Assembly (NCBI GenBank): GCA_963532875.1
Contig: CAUSLO010000001.1
Span: 39,848-103,847 of the forward strand
Origin: CAUTUX01 sp963532875
GTDB taxonomy: Bacteria > Bacillota > Clostridia > Christensenellales > CAG-917
DNA: 64,000 nucleotides
Direction: 5' to 3'
Shown: piece after piece, positions 39,730 through 48,829 of the stretch
How positions within the stretch are numbered: the stretch's first letter is position 1
Layout of the letters: each line of letters opens with the position of its first letter
Translations under genes and position numbers: made by a program
Notes under the pieces: generated by a model
What the model was told of the DNA's origin: nothing
Databases searched by the model: none
The model's input: the letters and a program-made list of their open reading frames with translations, nothing else

Positions 39730-40666
39730 TTACGTTTTTCAAAATGCAAGATCTAAGTTTAAAGAATTAACAACACTAGATAAAACAGATCTAGAAAAAC
39801 TTTTAGTTGCAGAAGATGAAAAAGAACTCATGCAATTCTTGTCTGAAAAGAAAGGAAAGGAATTTGAAAGTTTCGATCAATTTAGAGAAAGTGAAGAATT
39901 GGAAACTTTCCAAATGTTGAAAGAAAATCCAGATGGGAAAGCATTAAGACCATTAATTATCTTAGAGGACTATAAGAACTTAAGAGCATATGTAAAGGCA
40001 AAATTTTCAAATATAGAAGTCAAAGAGCCAATACAAGACGGACTATATCTAAGAGAAAATTTGAGAAGTTTTGTTAATACGCTTGATAGGACGAAAGCAT
40101 CAAGTTATATGTATGACGCAGTAACGGCTATTGAAAGAGAGAAAGAAAAGGATTCATTTAAGAATTCAGATATTGACGTAATACTTGATAAGTACATGTA
40201 TAAAGAAGTGTTAAGTTTGGCTAATAAGAGCCTTAAGAAATACTTTAGTAAATATATAAATCTAATTAATCTAAACACGATGGTTAGATGTAAAAAGTTG
40301 AACTTAGACGCTGAGGCATATAAGTATTACTATCTCAGTCAAAGTGAAAAAGATGGAGACCCAGAAAAGATATATTCCAAGACTCCAGAAGAGGCATACA
40401 GTGAAATTTTCTTTGGGATGTATGATGTACCCAAAGTTAGCGGCGATATATTCAATAACGAAATAAACTTGGATATTTTTGCATATAAATATTGGGGAAG
40501 TTCAAAGTGGGATTATGAAACAGAAAAACCAATTTTCTATCTATACTTTAAAAGAAGATTGATTTTAAAAATTGTAAACCTAATATATTCACTTAAGAAG
40601 TTTAAAGAATCTGCAGTGCTTAAAATAGAAGATATTCAAGAAGTTATAGGTTACGCATTTAGTTAG
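39722..40666 (+). CDS. ntpC: V-type ATPase subunit C
   Basis: A 314-residue, mostly helical protein matching subunit C of bacterial and archaeal V/A-type ATPases (subunit d in eukaryotes), the cup that joins the rotating central shaft to the K ring. Recognition rests on length, helical pattern, conserved segments such as NLRAYVKAKF and VRCKKLNLD, and position between E and F. The start overlaps the stop of subunit E by 8 nt. Confidence 0.9.
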   Translation: MSDYVFQNARSKFKELTTLDKTDLEKLLVAEDEKELMQFLSEKKGKEFESFDQFRESEELETFQMLKENPDGKALRPLIILEDYKNLRAYVKAKFSNIEVKEPIQDGLYLRENLRSFVNTLDRTKASSYMYDAVTAIEREKEKDSFKNSDIDVILDKYMYKEVLSLANKSLKKYFSKYINLINLNTMVRCKKLNLDAEAYKYYYLSQSEKDGDPEKIYSKTPEEAYSEIFFGMYDVPKVSGDIFNNEINLDIFAYKYWGSSKWDYETEKPIFYLYFKRRLILKIVNLIYSLKKFKESAVLKIEDIQEVIGYAFS

Positions 40667-40674
40667 GAGTAGAG

Positions 40675-40992
40675 ATGGAAAGAGAAAACATAGCAATAGT
40701 AGGATTAACAGATGCAATATTACCATTCAGCACTTTTGGCATACATTGCGAAAAACTAAATAGATTAAGTGATGCTGGCGAGAGGGTTAAGTTATTGGCT
40801 AGACAATACAGCATAATTATGATTGAGGAAGAAATAGCATCTGAGATAGACTATTTAATAACAAGATATAAAACGCAACCATATCCAATTATTTTAGTCT
40901 TGCCATCGGCAGATTTTGAAAACGGATATGCAATGCAAGAGATAAATAAAAATATTGAGAAAGCAATAGGAACAAGCATTAATTTAAATTAA
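40675..40992 (+). CDS. ntpG: V-type ATPase subunit F
   Basis: A 105-residue alpha/beta protein with the family pattern: an N-terminal strand IAIVGLTDAILPFSTFGI, then IIMIEEEIAS and the segment YPIILVLPSA. Subunit F binds the central shaft and tunes ATP hydrolysis. The gene lies 8 nt after subunit C with a GGAG site overlapping the upstream stop region. Confidence 0.92.
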   Translation: MERENIAIVGLTDAILPFSTFGIHCEKLNRLSDAGERVKLLARQYSIIMIEEEIASEIDYLITRYKTQPYPIILVLPSADFENGYAMQEINKNIEKAIGTSINLN

Positions 40993-41002
40993 AGAGGTCA
41001 GA

Positions 41003-42760
41003 ATGAGTGTAGGTAAAATAATTAAAATTTCAGGACCATTAATCGTTGCAGAGGGAATGCAAGATTGTAAGATGTACGATGTTGTAGAGGTATCTAAGCA
41101 AAAATTAATTGGTGAAATAATAGAATTAAGGGGAGACAAAGCATCAATTCAAGTATATGAAGATACAAGCATGATTGGATGCGGAGAAGATGTATATCCA
41201 ACAGATGAACCTTTATCGGTAGAACTTGGACCAGGACTAATAGGGTCTATGTTTGATGGTATTCAAAGACCTTTAAAGAAAATGTTAGAAACATCGGGGG
41301 AAAGAATTGGTAGGGGTGTTCACGTTAATGCACTTGACAGAAAGGCTAAATATAAATTCAAAGCAAAGGCAAAGAAGGGAGATAAAGTAACTCCAGGATG
41401 CGTATTAGGTGAAGTTCAAGAGAACGAGTTGGTTGTTTGCAAGATTTTAGTGCCAAACGGAATTGAAGGAGAAATTACTGAAATCAAGGAAGGGGAATAC
41501 ACCGTAGACCAAACAATAGTAAAAATCAAAGATGATAAAAAGATTCATAACGTAACAATGATGCAAAAATGGCCTGTTCGTATTGGAAGACCATACAAAC
41601 AAAAATTAACGCCAGACACGCCTATGATAACTGGTCAAAGGGTTATAGATACATTCTTCCCAATCGCTAAAGGTGGTGTTGCTGCAGTACCTGGACCATT
41701 TGGAAGTGGAAAGACAATAGTTCAACATCAGTTAGCAAAATGGGCTGATGCTGACATAATCATATACATTGGATGTGGAGAGCGTGGTAATGAAATGACT
41801 GACGTTCTTAATGAATTTCCACAACTTATAGATCCAAAGAGTGGGCAACCATTAATGAAGAGAACTGTATTGATTGCAAATACTTCAGATATGCCAGTTG
41901 CTGCTAGAGAAGCATCAATCTATACAGGTATTACAATTGCAGAATACTATAGAGACATGGGATATTCAGTTGCAATTATGGCTGACTCAACTTCAAGATG
42001 GGCAGAAGCATTAAGAGAAATGAGTGGACGTCTAGAAGAAATGCCAGGTGAAGAAGGATATCCTGCATATCTAAGTTCAAGACTTGCAGAGTTCTATGAG
42101 AGAGCAGGTATAGTAAAAGTACTTGGAGAAAACAAAAAAGGATCAATTACTGCAATAGGTGCAGTTTCACCTCCAGGTGGAGACTTGTCAGAACCAGTAT
42201 CACAAGCAACATTGAGAATAGTAAAAGTATTCTGGGGGTTGTCATCAGCATTGGCATATAGAAGACACTTCCCAGCAATTGATTGGTTGATTAGTTATTC
42301 GTTATATCAAGATAACCTATCTAAATGGTATGAGAAGAATATCTCTGACGAATGGATAGAGAATAAGGTTGAAGCCATGAGAATATTACAAGAAGAGGCT
42401 AAATTAAGTGAAATCGTTAGATTGGTAGGTGTTGATGCCTTGTCAGCCAGAGATCGTCTCACAATGGAAACAGCAAAGTCTATACGTGAAGATTACCTAC
42501 ATCAAAACGCATTCCATGAAATTGATACATTTGCTTCACTAAAGAAACAAGACCTAATGCTTAAGTTAATTCTTCAATTCCAAAGAGAGTCATTGAAAGC
42601 AATTGATCATAACGTAGACATTGAAGATATCCTAGCAATAGAAACTAAGGACTTAATCGGAAGAGTGAAGTATATTGAGGAAAAACAACTTTCAGAAATA
42701 GAAAATAATATTGAAAAATTAACAGACGAAATTAAGTGCCTATACAACCAAGAAATATAA
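41003..42760 (+). CDS. ntpA: V-type ATPase catalytic subunit A
   Basis: A 585-residue catalytic subunit. The Walker A loop GPFGSGKT lies at 231-238 (K237), followed by GCGERGNEM with the catalytic glutamate and DSTSRWAEALREMSGRLEEM. The V/A-type 'non-homologous' insertion between about 115 and 185 is present, which separates it from F-type beta and from V-type B. It hydrolyses or makes ATP as part of an A3B3 head. The usual next genes, B and D, do not follow; an RNase HIII gene begins at the next base. No frameshift or truncation is visible in A itself. Confidence 0.96.
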   Translation: MSVGKIIKISGPLIVAEGMQDCKMYDVVEVSKQKLIGEIIELRGDKASIQVYEDTSMIGCGEDVYPTDEPLSVELGPGLIGSMFDGIQRPLKKMLETSGERIGRGVHVNALDRKAKYKFKAKAKKGDKVTPGCVLGEVQENELVVCKILVPNGIEGEITEIKEGEYTVDQTIVKIKDDKKIHNVTMMQKWPVRIGRPYKQKLTPDTPMITGQRVIDTFFPIAKGGVAAVPGPFGSGKTIVQHQLAKWADADIIIYIGCGERGNEMTDVLNEFPQLIDPKSGQPLMKRTVLIANTSDMPVAAREASIYTGITIAEYYRDMGYSVAIMADSTSRWAEALREMSGRLEEMPGEEGYPAYLSSRLAEFYERAGIVKVLGENKKGSITAIGAVSPPGGDLSEPVSQATLRIVKVFWGLSSALAYRRHFPAIDWLISYSLYQDNLSKWYEKNISDEWIENKVEAMRILQEEAKLSEIVRLVGVDALSARDRLTMETAKSIREDYLHQNAFHEIDTFASLKKQDLMLKLILQFQRESLKAIDHNVDIEDILAIETKDLIGRVKYIEEKQLSEIENNIEKLTDEIKCLYNQEI

Positions 42761-43681
42761 ATGATTGAAGGTATTTACACAATTAACAAAAAAACTACAC
42801 TTGCCCAAGCAACAAGTGAGATTAGTAATATAATTCATTTGTTGGGATATACCTCAATAGATGAAAGACCTATTAGTTATGGATATCAGTTTAAGGTTGC
42901 AAATGAAGGCACTATAAATATATATGAAAAGAAAGGAAAACTTTCTAAAGCCGTATTTAACAGTGTACAACCAAAACTAGCAAATGCAATCTTTGACTAC
43001 CTACAACTTGAAAGAGAAGAGGATAAGACAATAGAAATATTTAATTCATATGTAGGAACTGACGAATCAGGGAAAGGAGATGTTTTTGGACCATTAATAG
43101 TGGCTGGAATGTGTGTCAATGATGAAACCAAACCAATACTCAAAAAGATAAAAGTAGTTGATTGTAAGCAAAATAGCGACAAAATAAACGAAATAATGGC
43201 TAAGCAGATATATGACGATATTGATCCAAAATATTACGCAATAATTAAATCGCCACTAGAAAAATATAATAAATCTTTTGACCTAATAACAAACAATTTA
43301 GCAAAAATTCTAGCAGACATGCACGGTGCAGCAATCAAAGAAATATCAGATAGGGTAAATTGCTATAAGGCAATAGTAGATAAGTTTGACAATTCTGGCA
43401 ATCTTGAACGTAGGTTGAATAAATGTTGTCCAGATGTACAGTTTGCCCTAATGCCAAGAGCAGAGAAATTTCTTGGTGTTGCTGCGGCATCAATAATTGC
43501 AAGAGTAGAGTACATAAAAAATATGAATATATTGAGTGATATGGTAGGATTTGAATTGCATAAAGGAGCATCAGAACTTGTGAAAAAAGATATATTAAGA
43601 GTACATAGCCTATATCCTGATAAATTAGATCACTTTTGCAAAATGCACTTCAAAACAATAGGCGAAGTATTAGGAAAATAG
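42761..43681 (+). CDS. rnhC: Ribonuclease HIII
   Basis: A 306-residue RNase H2-fold enzyme that cuts RNA in RNA-DNA hybrids. The N-terminal TBP-like substrate-binding domain (about 1-90) marks it as HIII and not HII. The catalytic core follows with GTDESGKGD (99-107, D101 and E102), the third acidic residue in VDKF (D207) and the segment MPRAEKFLGVAAASIIAR. The ATG directly abuts the stop of the ATPase A gene with no real ribosome binding site, so its translation is probably coupled to that gene. Confidence 0.93.
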   Translation: MIEGIYTINKKTTLAQATSEISNIIHLLGYTSIDERPISYGYQFKVANEGTINIYEKKGKLSKAVFNSVQPKLANAIFDYLQLEREEDKTIEIFNSYVGTDESGKGDVFGPLIVAGMCVNDETKPILKKIKVVDCKQNSDKINEIMAKQIYDDIDPKYYAIIKSPLEKYNKSFDLITNNLAKILADMHGAAIKEISDRVNCYKAIVDKFDNSGNLERRLNKCCPDVQFALMPRAEKFLGVAAASIIARVEYIKNMNILSDMVGFELHKGASELVKKDILRVHSLYPDKLDHFCKMHFKTIGEVLGK

Positions 43682-43798
43682 AAATTGAGCGGATTAGAAC
43701 ATCTGTTTTAAAAGATTAGGGGTACTTAAAAAAGGATTACAATCCCAAATACTTTAAAACTGAATAAGCAAAATTTCTTCGCAACTCAGTTAGATACC

Positions 43799-43828
43799 TT
43801 TACATATCAAAAGATTAATAATTATAAT
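43799..43828 (+). promoter_or_regulatory. Promoter of ftsK
   Basis: TTTACA (43799-43804), an 18-nt spacer and TATAAT (43823-43828). The predicted start of transcription is only about 6 nt before the ftsK ATG at 43841, leaving no room for a ribosome binding site. Confidence 0.65.
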
Positions 43829-43840
43829 AATATATACTAT

Positions 43841-46800
43841 ATGGCAAAGAACAAAGGACAAGCACAATCAAAGTCAACAAAAGTAGCAGTACAAAGAATA
43901 ATGTTTGGCATTCTAGTTGCCCTATTTTGTAGTTTCTGCTTGTTGTGTACTTTTAAAGCATTTGGTGGAGTTGGGGCAATGGTATATCGAGCTTTGCTTG
44001 GTGGACTAGGAATTGCTACGTATGCTTATTTAATTTGTGGATTGATTTTCGCAATAATTGTTATAGGAAACTTCAAAATAAAGAAGTCTTTTTTGTATGT
44101 TGTTCTAACTTTGTGCCTAATGTCAGCACTGATATATTCATTACACATTTGGACATCAAGTGTACACTTTGCTAACAGCACAAGTTTTAAAGACTTCATT
44201 TCAAGGACATATAGAGAAACAAACACTGCTGGTGGAGTCCTATACAGTGCAAGTGCATATTGGATTATGAAGGTTGTAACCCCAGGTGGGTCGCTGATAA
44301 TCACTGCAGTTTTGGGATTGTTGGTAATTCTCTTTATGATAGTCCCAGCAATTAGTGCAAATACAACATATGAAATCCCAGACCTAACAAGACGTCAAAA
44401 GAAGAAACTTGGTTTTGCAAACTTTAGGAAACTAAAAATTAATCCAAACGGTGTGAAGGTTGGAAACTATAAAGAGCCATCGTTAACAGTCTTTCAACAA
44501 AATGGAACAGTTAAATTTATTCCAATAAAAAACACAGGCGAAAAAAGACCATCACGTATCACTCAAGGAGCCGCAGGATACACACCAATGAGAGAAGGGC
44601 AAATTCTTTCAGCAAAAGAAATGGCAAAGCAAGTATTGTATTCAAAAAATCTTTCTGAAGAGGAATTGCGAAACCTCAAAGTTGCCATGAGTCCAGATAA
44701 AGGTTTCCAAGATATGGAAATAAAGAACAATGGATATATTCAAAGTATGTCAAAGGAATTTAAGACGGATGAAGAAATCGCAAGAGCAAATATGTCTTTG
44801 GCGGATATTGAAAATGAAATAGTGATTGATGGCAAGTCAAATGCACCTTCACTTGATTTGGAAACCATAAGACGTGAAAATGCAATGAGGTATAAGGGAG
44901 AGTACGTAACTCCAGCAAATATCACGGCAGATGCATATGAGGTAGGGAAAGACAAGGAAGCAATGGTTGCAACTGAATGGGATAACGAAGTTGTTGATCC
45001 AGGCGAAGACTTCAATCAATTTGCCGAATTCTTCAAAAAGGACAAGAAAAACTCAAAGAACAGCATTATTGATGAAATGGATACAGTTCTTGAAGAGAGA
45101 AGAAAGAACAAGGTTGAATTAACCCCAGAAGTGAACGAAGATGACACAGATACAAATCTTGACGATATTGACGTATTTGCAGACGTGCCTTCAGCGTTCG
45201 CAAGTACAAAGATAACGAAGAGATACGTTGAAAAAGTTAAAGAAGATAGAGAATTTGATTCATATAATCTCAACAAAGATACAACTGAAGATGAGATTAA
45301 GGATCTTAGCCTAGATGAAATACTTGCAAGATATGACAAACCAAAAATTGTAAAGAAGACAGATCCAACAACCGCAAAGAGAACAATTGCTAAAGAAGAA
45401 AAAGAAGAAGTTCAAGCACCTCCAAAGAGAAGAAAGAAGTTTGTGTCTCTGCCAAGGAACTTATTAACGAAGCCAGATCAAAATCAAAAGCAAAACGTAG
45501 ACTATGGCGAAATGACAATGTCATTGATTACTTGTCTAAAGAACTTCAACATAAAGGCATCATTGATTAGATACCAAGAAGGTCCAACATTTACGTTATT
45601 TGAATTGAATGTAATAATGCCAGCAGGTAAGAGTGTAAGTTCAATAAATTCATATGCACAAGATTTGGCAATGCACATGGAAGTAGAGAATGTAAGAATT
45701 CTTGCACCTATCCCAGGTAAGAATGCAGTTGGAATTGAAATCCCTAATAAGTTCAGAAGAATGGTTAGATTGAGTGAAATGTTATGGTCAAAGGAGTTTT
45801 GGGATTATCAACAAAAGGATGTATTCCCAATTGGTGTTGACATATATGGACGTAATAAATTTGGTCTTGTAAGTCAAACACCTCACTTGTTAATAGCAGG
45901 TGCAACTGGTGCAGGTAAGAGTTGTTGCCTGAACTCAATTATTGTTAGTTTGTTGTATAAGTCATCACCAGAAGATTTGAGAATAATCTTGATTGACCCT
46001 AAGAGAGTTGAGTTCTCAGTATATTCGGGAATTCCTCACTTATTAACAGATGACATTATTTGTGAAGTAGACAAGGCATATAAATCACTTAATTGGGCAA
46101 CTCAAGAAATGGAAAGAAGAGTTAAACTTTTCCAAACATACAAGGTTAGAGACTTAGATGACTACAACCGAAGACATGAAGAAAATAACGTTGAGAAGTT
46201 GCCAAGAATAGTAATTGTTGTTGATGAGTTGGCAGAGTTATTGTCAGTTGGGAAGAAGGTTGTTGAAGAGGCAATTAATAAAATTGCAAGACTTGCAAGA
46301 GCAGCAGGAATACATTTAATCCTTGCAACTCAAAGACCTTCAGTAGACGTTGTTAGCGGTACAATTAAAAATAACTTGCCATCAAGAATTGTATTTAGAG
46401 TTTCAAGTGGTGCTGATAGTAGAACAATAATTGACCAAGTTGGGGCTGAAGATTTGTTAGGAAATGGAGACTTGTTATATCTAAATCCAAAACAACAAAA
46501 CCTTGAAAGATTGCAGAATCCATTTGTTTCTACAGATGAAGTTAGAGCAATTGTTGAGCACTTAAAAGAGCACAATGACTCATATTTTGATCAAGCAGTA
46601 CAAGATGCAATATTTAAAGAAGAGGAAGAAAAGGAAGTAGGGGATACCACTTCAGATACAAAACCAAGAGATGCTGATAAATTATACGAGGCTCTAAAAC
46701 TCTGTGCTATGGACGGCGGGCCAGTAAGCAAGAGCAAAATTCAGCGTAAATTAAATGTTGGATTCAACCGTGCAGCAAATCTATATGACGCAATGCTAGA

Positions 46801-46882
46801 TGGAGGATTCTTAGACGAAGTCGAACCAGGCAAATATGTTGTATCTATGACCCCTGAAGAGATTGATGACATTTTCGCTTAA
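43841..46882 (+). CDS. ftsK: DNA translocase FtsK/SpoIIIE
   Basis: A 1,013-residue septal DNA pump that clears chromosome ends from the closing septum. Four membrane segments lie in the first about 175 residues. A long charged linker follows (about 180-540). The alpha domain (TMSLITCLKNFNIKASLIR) comes next, then the RecA-like motor with Walker A AGATGAGKSCC (about 687-697), Walker B IVIVVDELAELL and the conserved LATQRPSVDVVSGTIK. The C-terminal gamma winged-helix domain that reads polar DNA sequences is complete (from about 945). No Shine-Dalgarno sequence precedes the ATG and the promoter is very close, so the transcript may be leaderless. Whether the organism sporulates cannot be judged from this gene. 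Confidence 0.95.
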   Translation: MAKNKGQAQSKSTKVAVQRIMFGILVALFCSFCLLCTFKAFGGVGAMVYRALLGGLGIATYAYLICGLIFAIIVIGNFKIKKSFLYVVLTLCLMSALIYSLHIWTSSVHFANSTSFKDFISRTYRETNTAGGVLYSASAYWIMKVVTPGGSLIITAVLGLLVILFMIVPAISANTTYEIPDLTRRQKKKLGFANFRKLKINPNGVKVGNYKEPSLTVFQQNGTVKFIPIKNTGEKRPSRITQGAAGYTPMREGQILSAKEMAKQVLYSKNLSEEELRNLKVAMSPDKGFQDMEIKNNGYIQSMSKEFKTDEEIARANMSLADIENEIVIDGKSNAPSLDLETIRRENAMRYKGEYVTPANITADAYEVGKDKEAMVATEWDNEVVDPGEDFNQFAEFFKKDKKNSKNSIIDEMDTVLEERRKNKVELTPEVNEDDTDTNLDDIDVFADVPSAFASTKITKRYVEKVKEDREFDSYNLNKDTTEDEIKDLSLDEILARYDKPKIVKKTDPTTAKRTIAKEEKEEVQAPPKRRKKFVSLPRNLLTKPDQNQKQNVDYGEMTMSLITCLKNFNIKASLIRYQEGPTFTLFELNVIMPAGKSVSSINSYAQDLAMHMEVENVRILAPIPGKNAVGIEIPNKFRRMVRLSEMLWSKEFWDYQQKDVFPIGVDIYGRNKFGLVSQTPHLLIAGATGAGKSCCLNSIIVSLLYKSSPEDLRIILIDPKRVEFSVYSGIPHLLTDDIICEVDKAYKSLNWATQEMERRVKLFQTYKVRDLDDYNRRHEENNVEKLPRIVIVVDELAELLSVGKKVVEEAINKIARLARAAGIHLILATQRPSVDVVSGTIKNNLPSRIVFRVSSGADSRTIIDQVGAEDLLGNGDLLYLNPKQQNLERLQNPFVSTDEVRAIVEHLKEHNDSYFDQAVQDAIFKEEEEKEVGDTTSDTKPRDADKLYEALKLCAMDGGPVSKSKIQRKLNVGFNRAANLYDAMLDGGFLDEVEPGKYVVSMTPEEIDDIFA

Positions 46883-46893
46883 GAGTGTAATGA

Positions 46894-48189
46894 ATGAGTA
46901 AGGTTGGAGTAGTAAGTTTGGGATGCGACAAAAATCGTGTCGATACCGAAAAAATGTTAGCAACGCTAGCAAATTCAAACCACACATTAGTTAGTTCAAT
47001 TGAAGAAGCAGATATCGTTATAGTTAATACTTGTGCATTTATTCACGATGCGAAGGAAGAAAGTGTTGATACCATTTTAGAAATTGCAAATTATAAAGAT
47101 AAGAAAATTATAGTTAGTGGATGTCTATCTCAAAAATATGCAGATGACTTGCTAAATGACATATCTGAAGTCTCAGCAGTAATGGGGACAAATCAATACA
47201 CAAAAATTTTAGACACTATTTCTAGAGTAGAAAAAGGAGAGCGAGTCAAAGATTTAGTAACCGAAGATAAGTTCACTACGGAAAGAATAGTTACCACAAT
47301 TCCACACTATGCATATTTAAAAATTTCTGATGGATGCAATAATCACTGTACATATTGCTCAATTCCTTCAATAAGAGGTAAATACAAATCATATCCAATT
47401 CCAGACTTGCTAAAAGAAGCGAAGAACCTAATTGATGAAGGAGTGCAAGAACTTATTCTTGTTGCTCAAGATGTTTCAAGATATGGTGAAGACCTATACG
47501 GAGAAAATAAATTAATTGAGTTGATATCTGAATTAGAGAAGTTAGACGTTAAAACAATCCGTATGTTATACATGTATCCAGAGAAGATAACTGACGAGTT
47601 GATAAAGAAAATTTCTAACTCTAATAAGATTGCGAAGTATTTAGATGTTCCATTTCAACATGCTTCAAATAAGATTTTGAAATTGATGAACCGCCATCAA
47701 ACAAAAGAACAATATATAACTCTAATAAAAAAAGTCAAAGAAGCAGATATAGCAATACGTAGTACTTTCATTGTAGGATTTCCAAATGAGAGCGAAGAAG
47801 ACTTCGAAGAACTTAAGGAATTTGTAAAGGTTACCAAAATCGACTATGTAGGATTTTTCTCATATTCGAGAGAAGAGAAAACGCCAGCGGATAAGATGAG
47901 GGGTCATATTTTAAAGTCAATAAAAGAAAAAAGATTAAAAGAAATTAGAAAAATTCAAGATTTCAATATGCTAGAAATGAATAAGAAAAAAATAGGGACT
48001 ATACTAGAAGTAACGTACGACGAACTAGATTACGACTTAGGAAAGTTTGTAGGACACACAGACAAACAGATGCCAGGAATTGATACAAGTGTTTTGTTTG
48101 ATTCAAAAGAAGTTTTGAATGTTGGGAATAAATACCGAGTTAAAATCGAATGTGCGGATAGTTATAATTTAATAGGAGAAACTGTTTAG
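46894..48189 (+). CDS. rimO: Ribosomal protein S12 methylthiotransferase RimO
   Basis: A 431-residue radical-SAM enzyme that methylthiolates the conserved aspartate of ribosomal protein S12. The N-terminal MTTase domain holds the three auxiliary-cluster cysteines C11, C47 and C77. The radical-SAM cluster motif CNNHCTYC provides C148, C152 and C155. A C-terminal TRAM domain covers about 365-431. The opening VGVVSLGCDKNRVDTE is typical of RimO as opposed to MiaB. The gene begins 11 nt after ftsK and is followed by pgsA after 1 nt, a common Bacillota arrangement. Confidence 0.94.
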   Translation: MSKVGVVSLGCDKNRVDTEKMLATLANSNHTLVSSIEEADIVIVNTCAFIHDAKEESVDTILEIANYKDKKIIVSGCLSQKYADDLLNDISEVSAVMGTNQYTKILDTISRVEKGERVKDLVTEDKFTTERIVTTIPHYAYLKISDGCNNHCTYCSIPSIRGKYKSYPIPDLLKEAKNLIDEGVQELILVAQDVSRYGEDLYGENKLIELISELEKLDVKTIRMLYMYPEKITDELIKKISNSNKIAKYLDVPFQHASNKILKLMNRHQTKEQYITLIKKVKEADIAIRSTFIVGFPNESEEDFEELKEFVKVTKIDYVGFFSYSREEKTPADKMRGHILKSIKEKRLKEIRKIQDFNMLEMNKKKIGTILEVTYDELDYDLGKFVGHTDKQMPGIDTSVLFDSKEVLNVGNKYRVKIECADSYNLIGETV

Positions 48190-48190
48190 G

Positions 48191-48829
48191 ATGGAAAAAA
48201 TAACAACTGCAACAAAAATTACAATTGCAAGAATTGTATTAATTATACCAACAATGATTTTGTATATATTAGGTATGATTTTCTTTGAAAAAAATAATTT
48301 TGTGCTTGAAATTACATTTGGAGTTCTTGCGTCAGTACTCTTTATAATCACATGCTCATCAGATTTTATAGATGGACACATTGCAAGAAAGACAGGCACA
48401 GTATCAGAACTAGGGAAGTTTTTAGATCCATTGGCAGACAAGATAGTTGTATTAGTTATGCTTTGTCTATACATTTGTTTTGCTAAATTTGATAGAGTTG
48501 AATACGGAACAGTATATCCATACAGCACATTAGTTATAGCAATTTTAACAGGAATAATATTTACAAGAGAACTAACAATAGGCGTATTTAGAGCGGTTGC
48601 AGCAAAGAGGGGGTTAGTACTCAGTGCTGATAAGTGGGGAAAATTCAAAACTATATTCTTAAATATCGCAGTTTCTGGATTAACATTCTGTCATTTTGAT
48701 AAATTAATTGGGCTACCAATTTTAGGCGGATTATCTCATGCAGTATTCTATGTTGCGACGATCCTAGCAATTATCTCAGGATTCAATTATATTTTAAGTA
48801 ACAGAGGTGTGTTGAATAGTAATGACTAA
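48191..48829 (+). CDS. pgsA: CDP-diacylglycerol-glycerol-3-phosphate 3-phosphatidyltransferase
   Basis: A 212-residue membrane enzyme of the CDP-alcohol phosphotransferase family that makes phosphatidylglycerol phosphate. The signature D(x)2DG(x)2AR(x)8G(x)3D(x)3D is complete: D58, D61, G62, A65, R66, G75, D79 and D83. About five to six hydrophobic segments are visible. Other family members (phosphatidylinositol or cardiolipin type) share the motif, but the rimO-pgsA-cinA context is characteristic of PgsA. The last 8 nt overlap the start of the cinA-like gene. Confidence 0.92.
   Translation: MEKITTATKITIARIVLIIPTMILYILGMIFFEKNNFVLEITFGVLASVLFIITCSSDFIDGHIARKTGTVSELGKFLDPLADKIVVLVMLCLYICFAKFDRVEYGTVYPYSTLVIAILTGIIFTRELTIGVFRAVAAKRGLVLSADKWGKFKTIFLNIAVSGLTFCHFDKLIGLPILGGLSHAVFYVATILAIISGFNYILSNRGVLNSND

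Noticed and set aside
43682..43798. Small gene or riboswitch between rnhC and ftsK
   Set aside because: No frame with a start signal and no convincing stem was found; only the ftsK promoter is supported at its end.
48169..48648. A 159-codon open frame on the minus strand opposite pgsA
   Set aside because: It lies wholly over a gene with a complete catalytic signature, has no ribosome binding site or recognisable motif, and its hydrophobicity mirrors the sense membrane helices.
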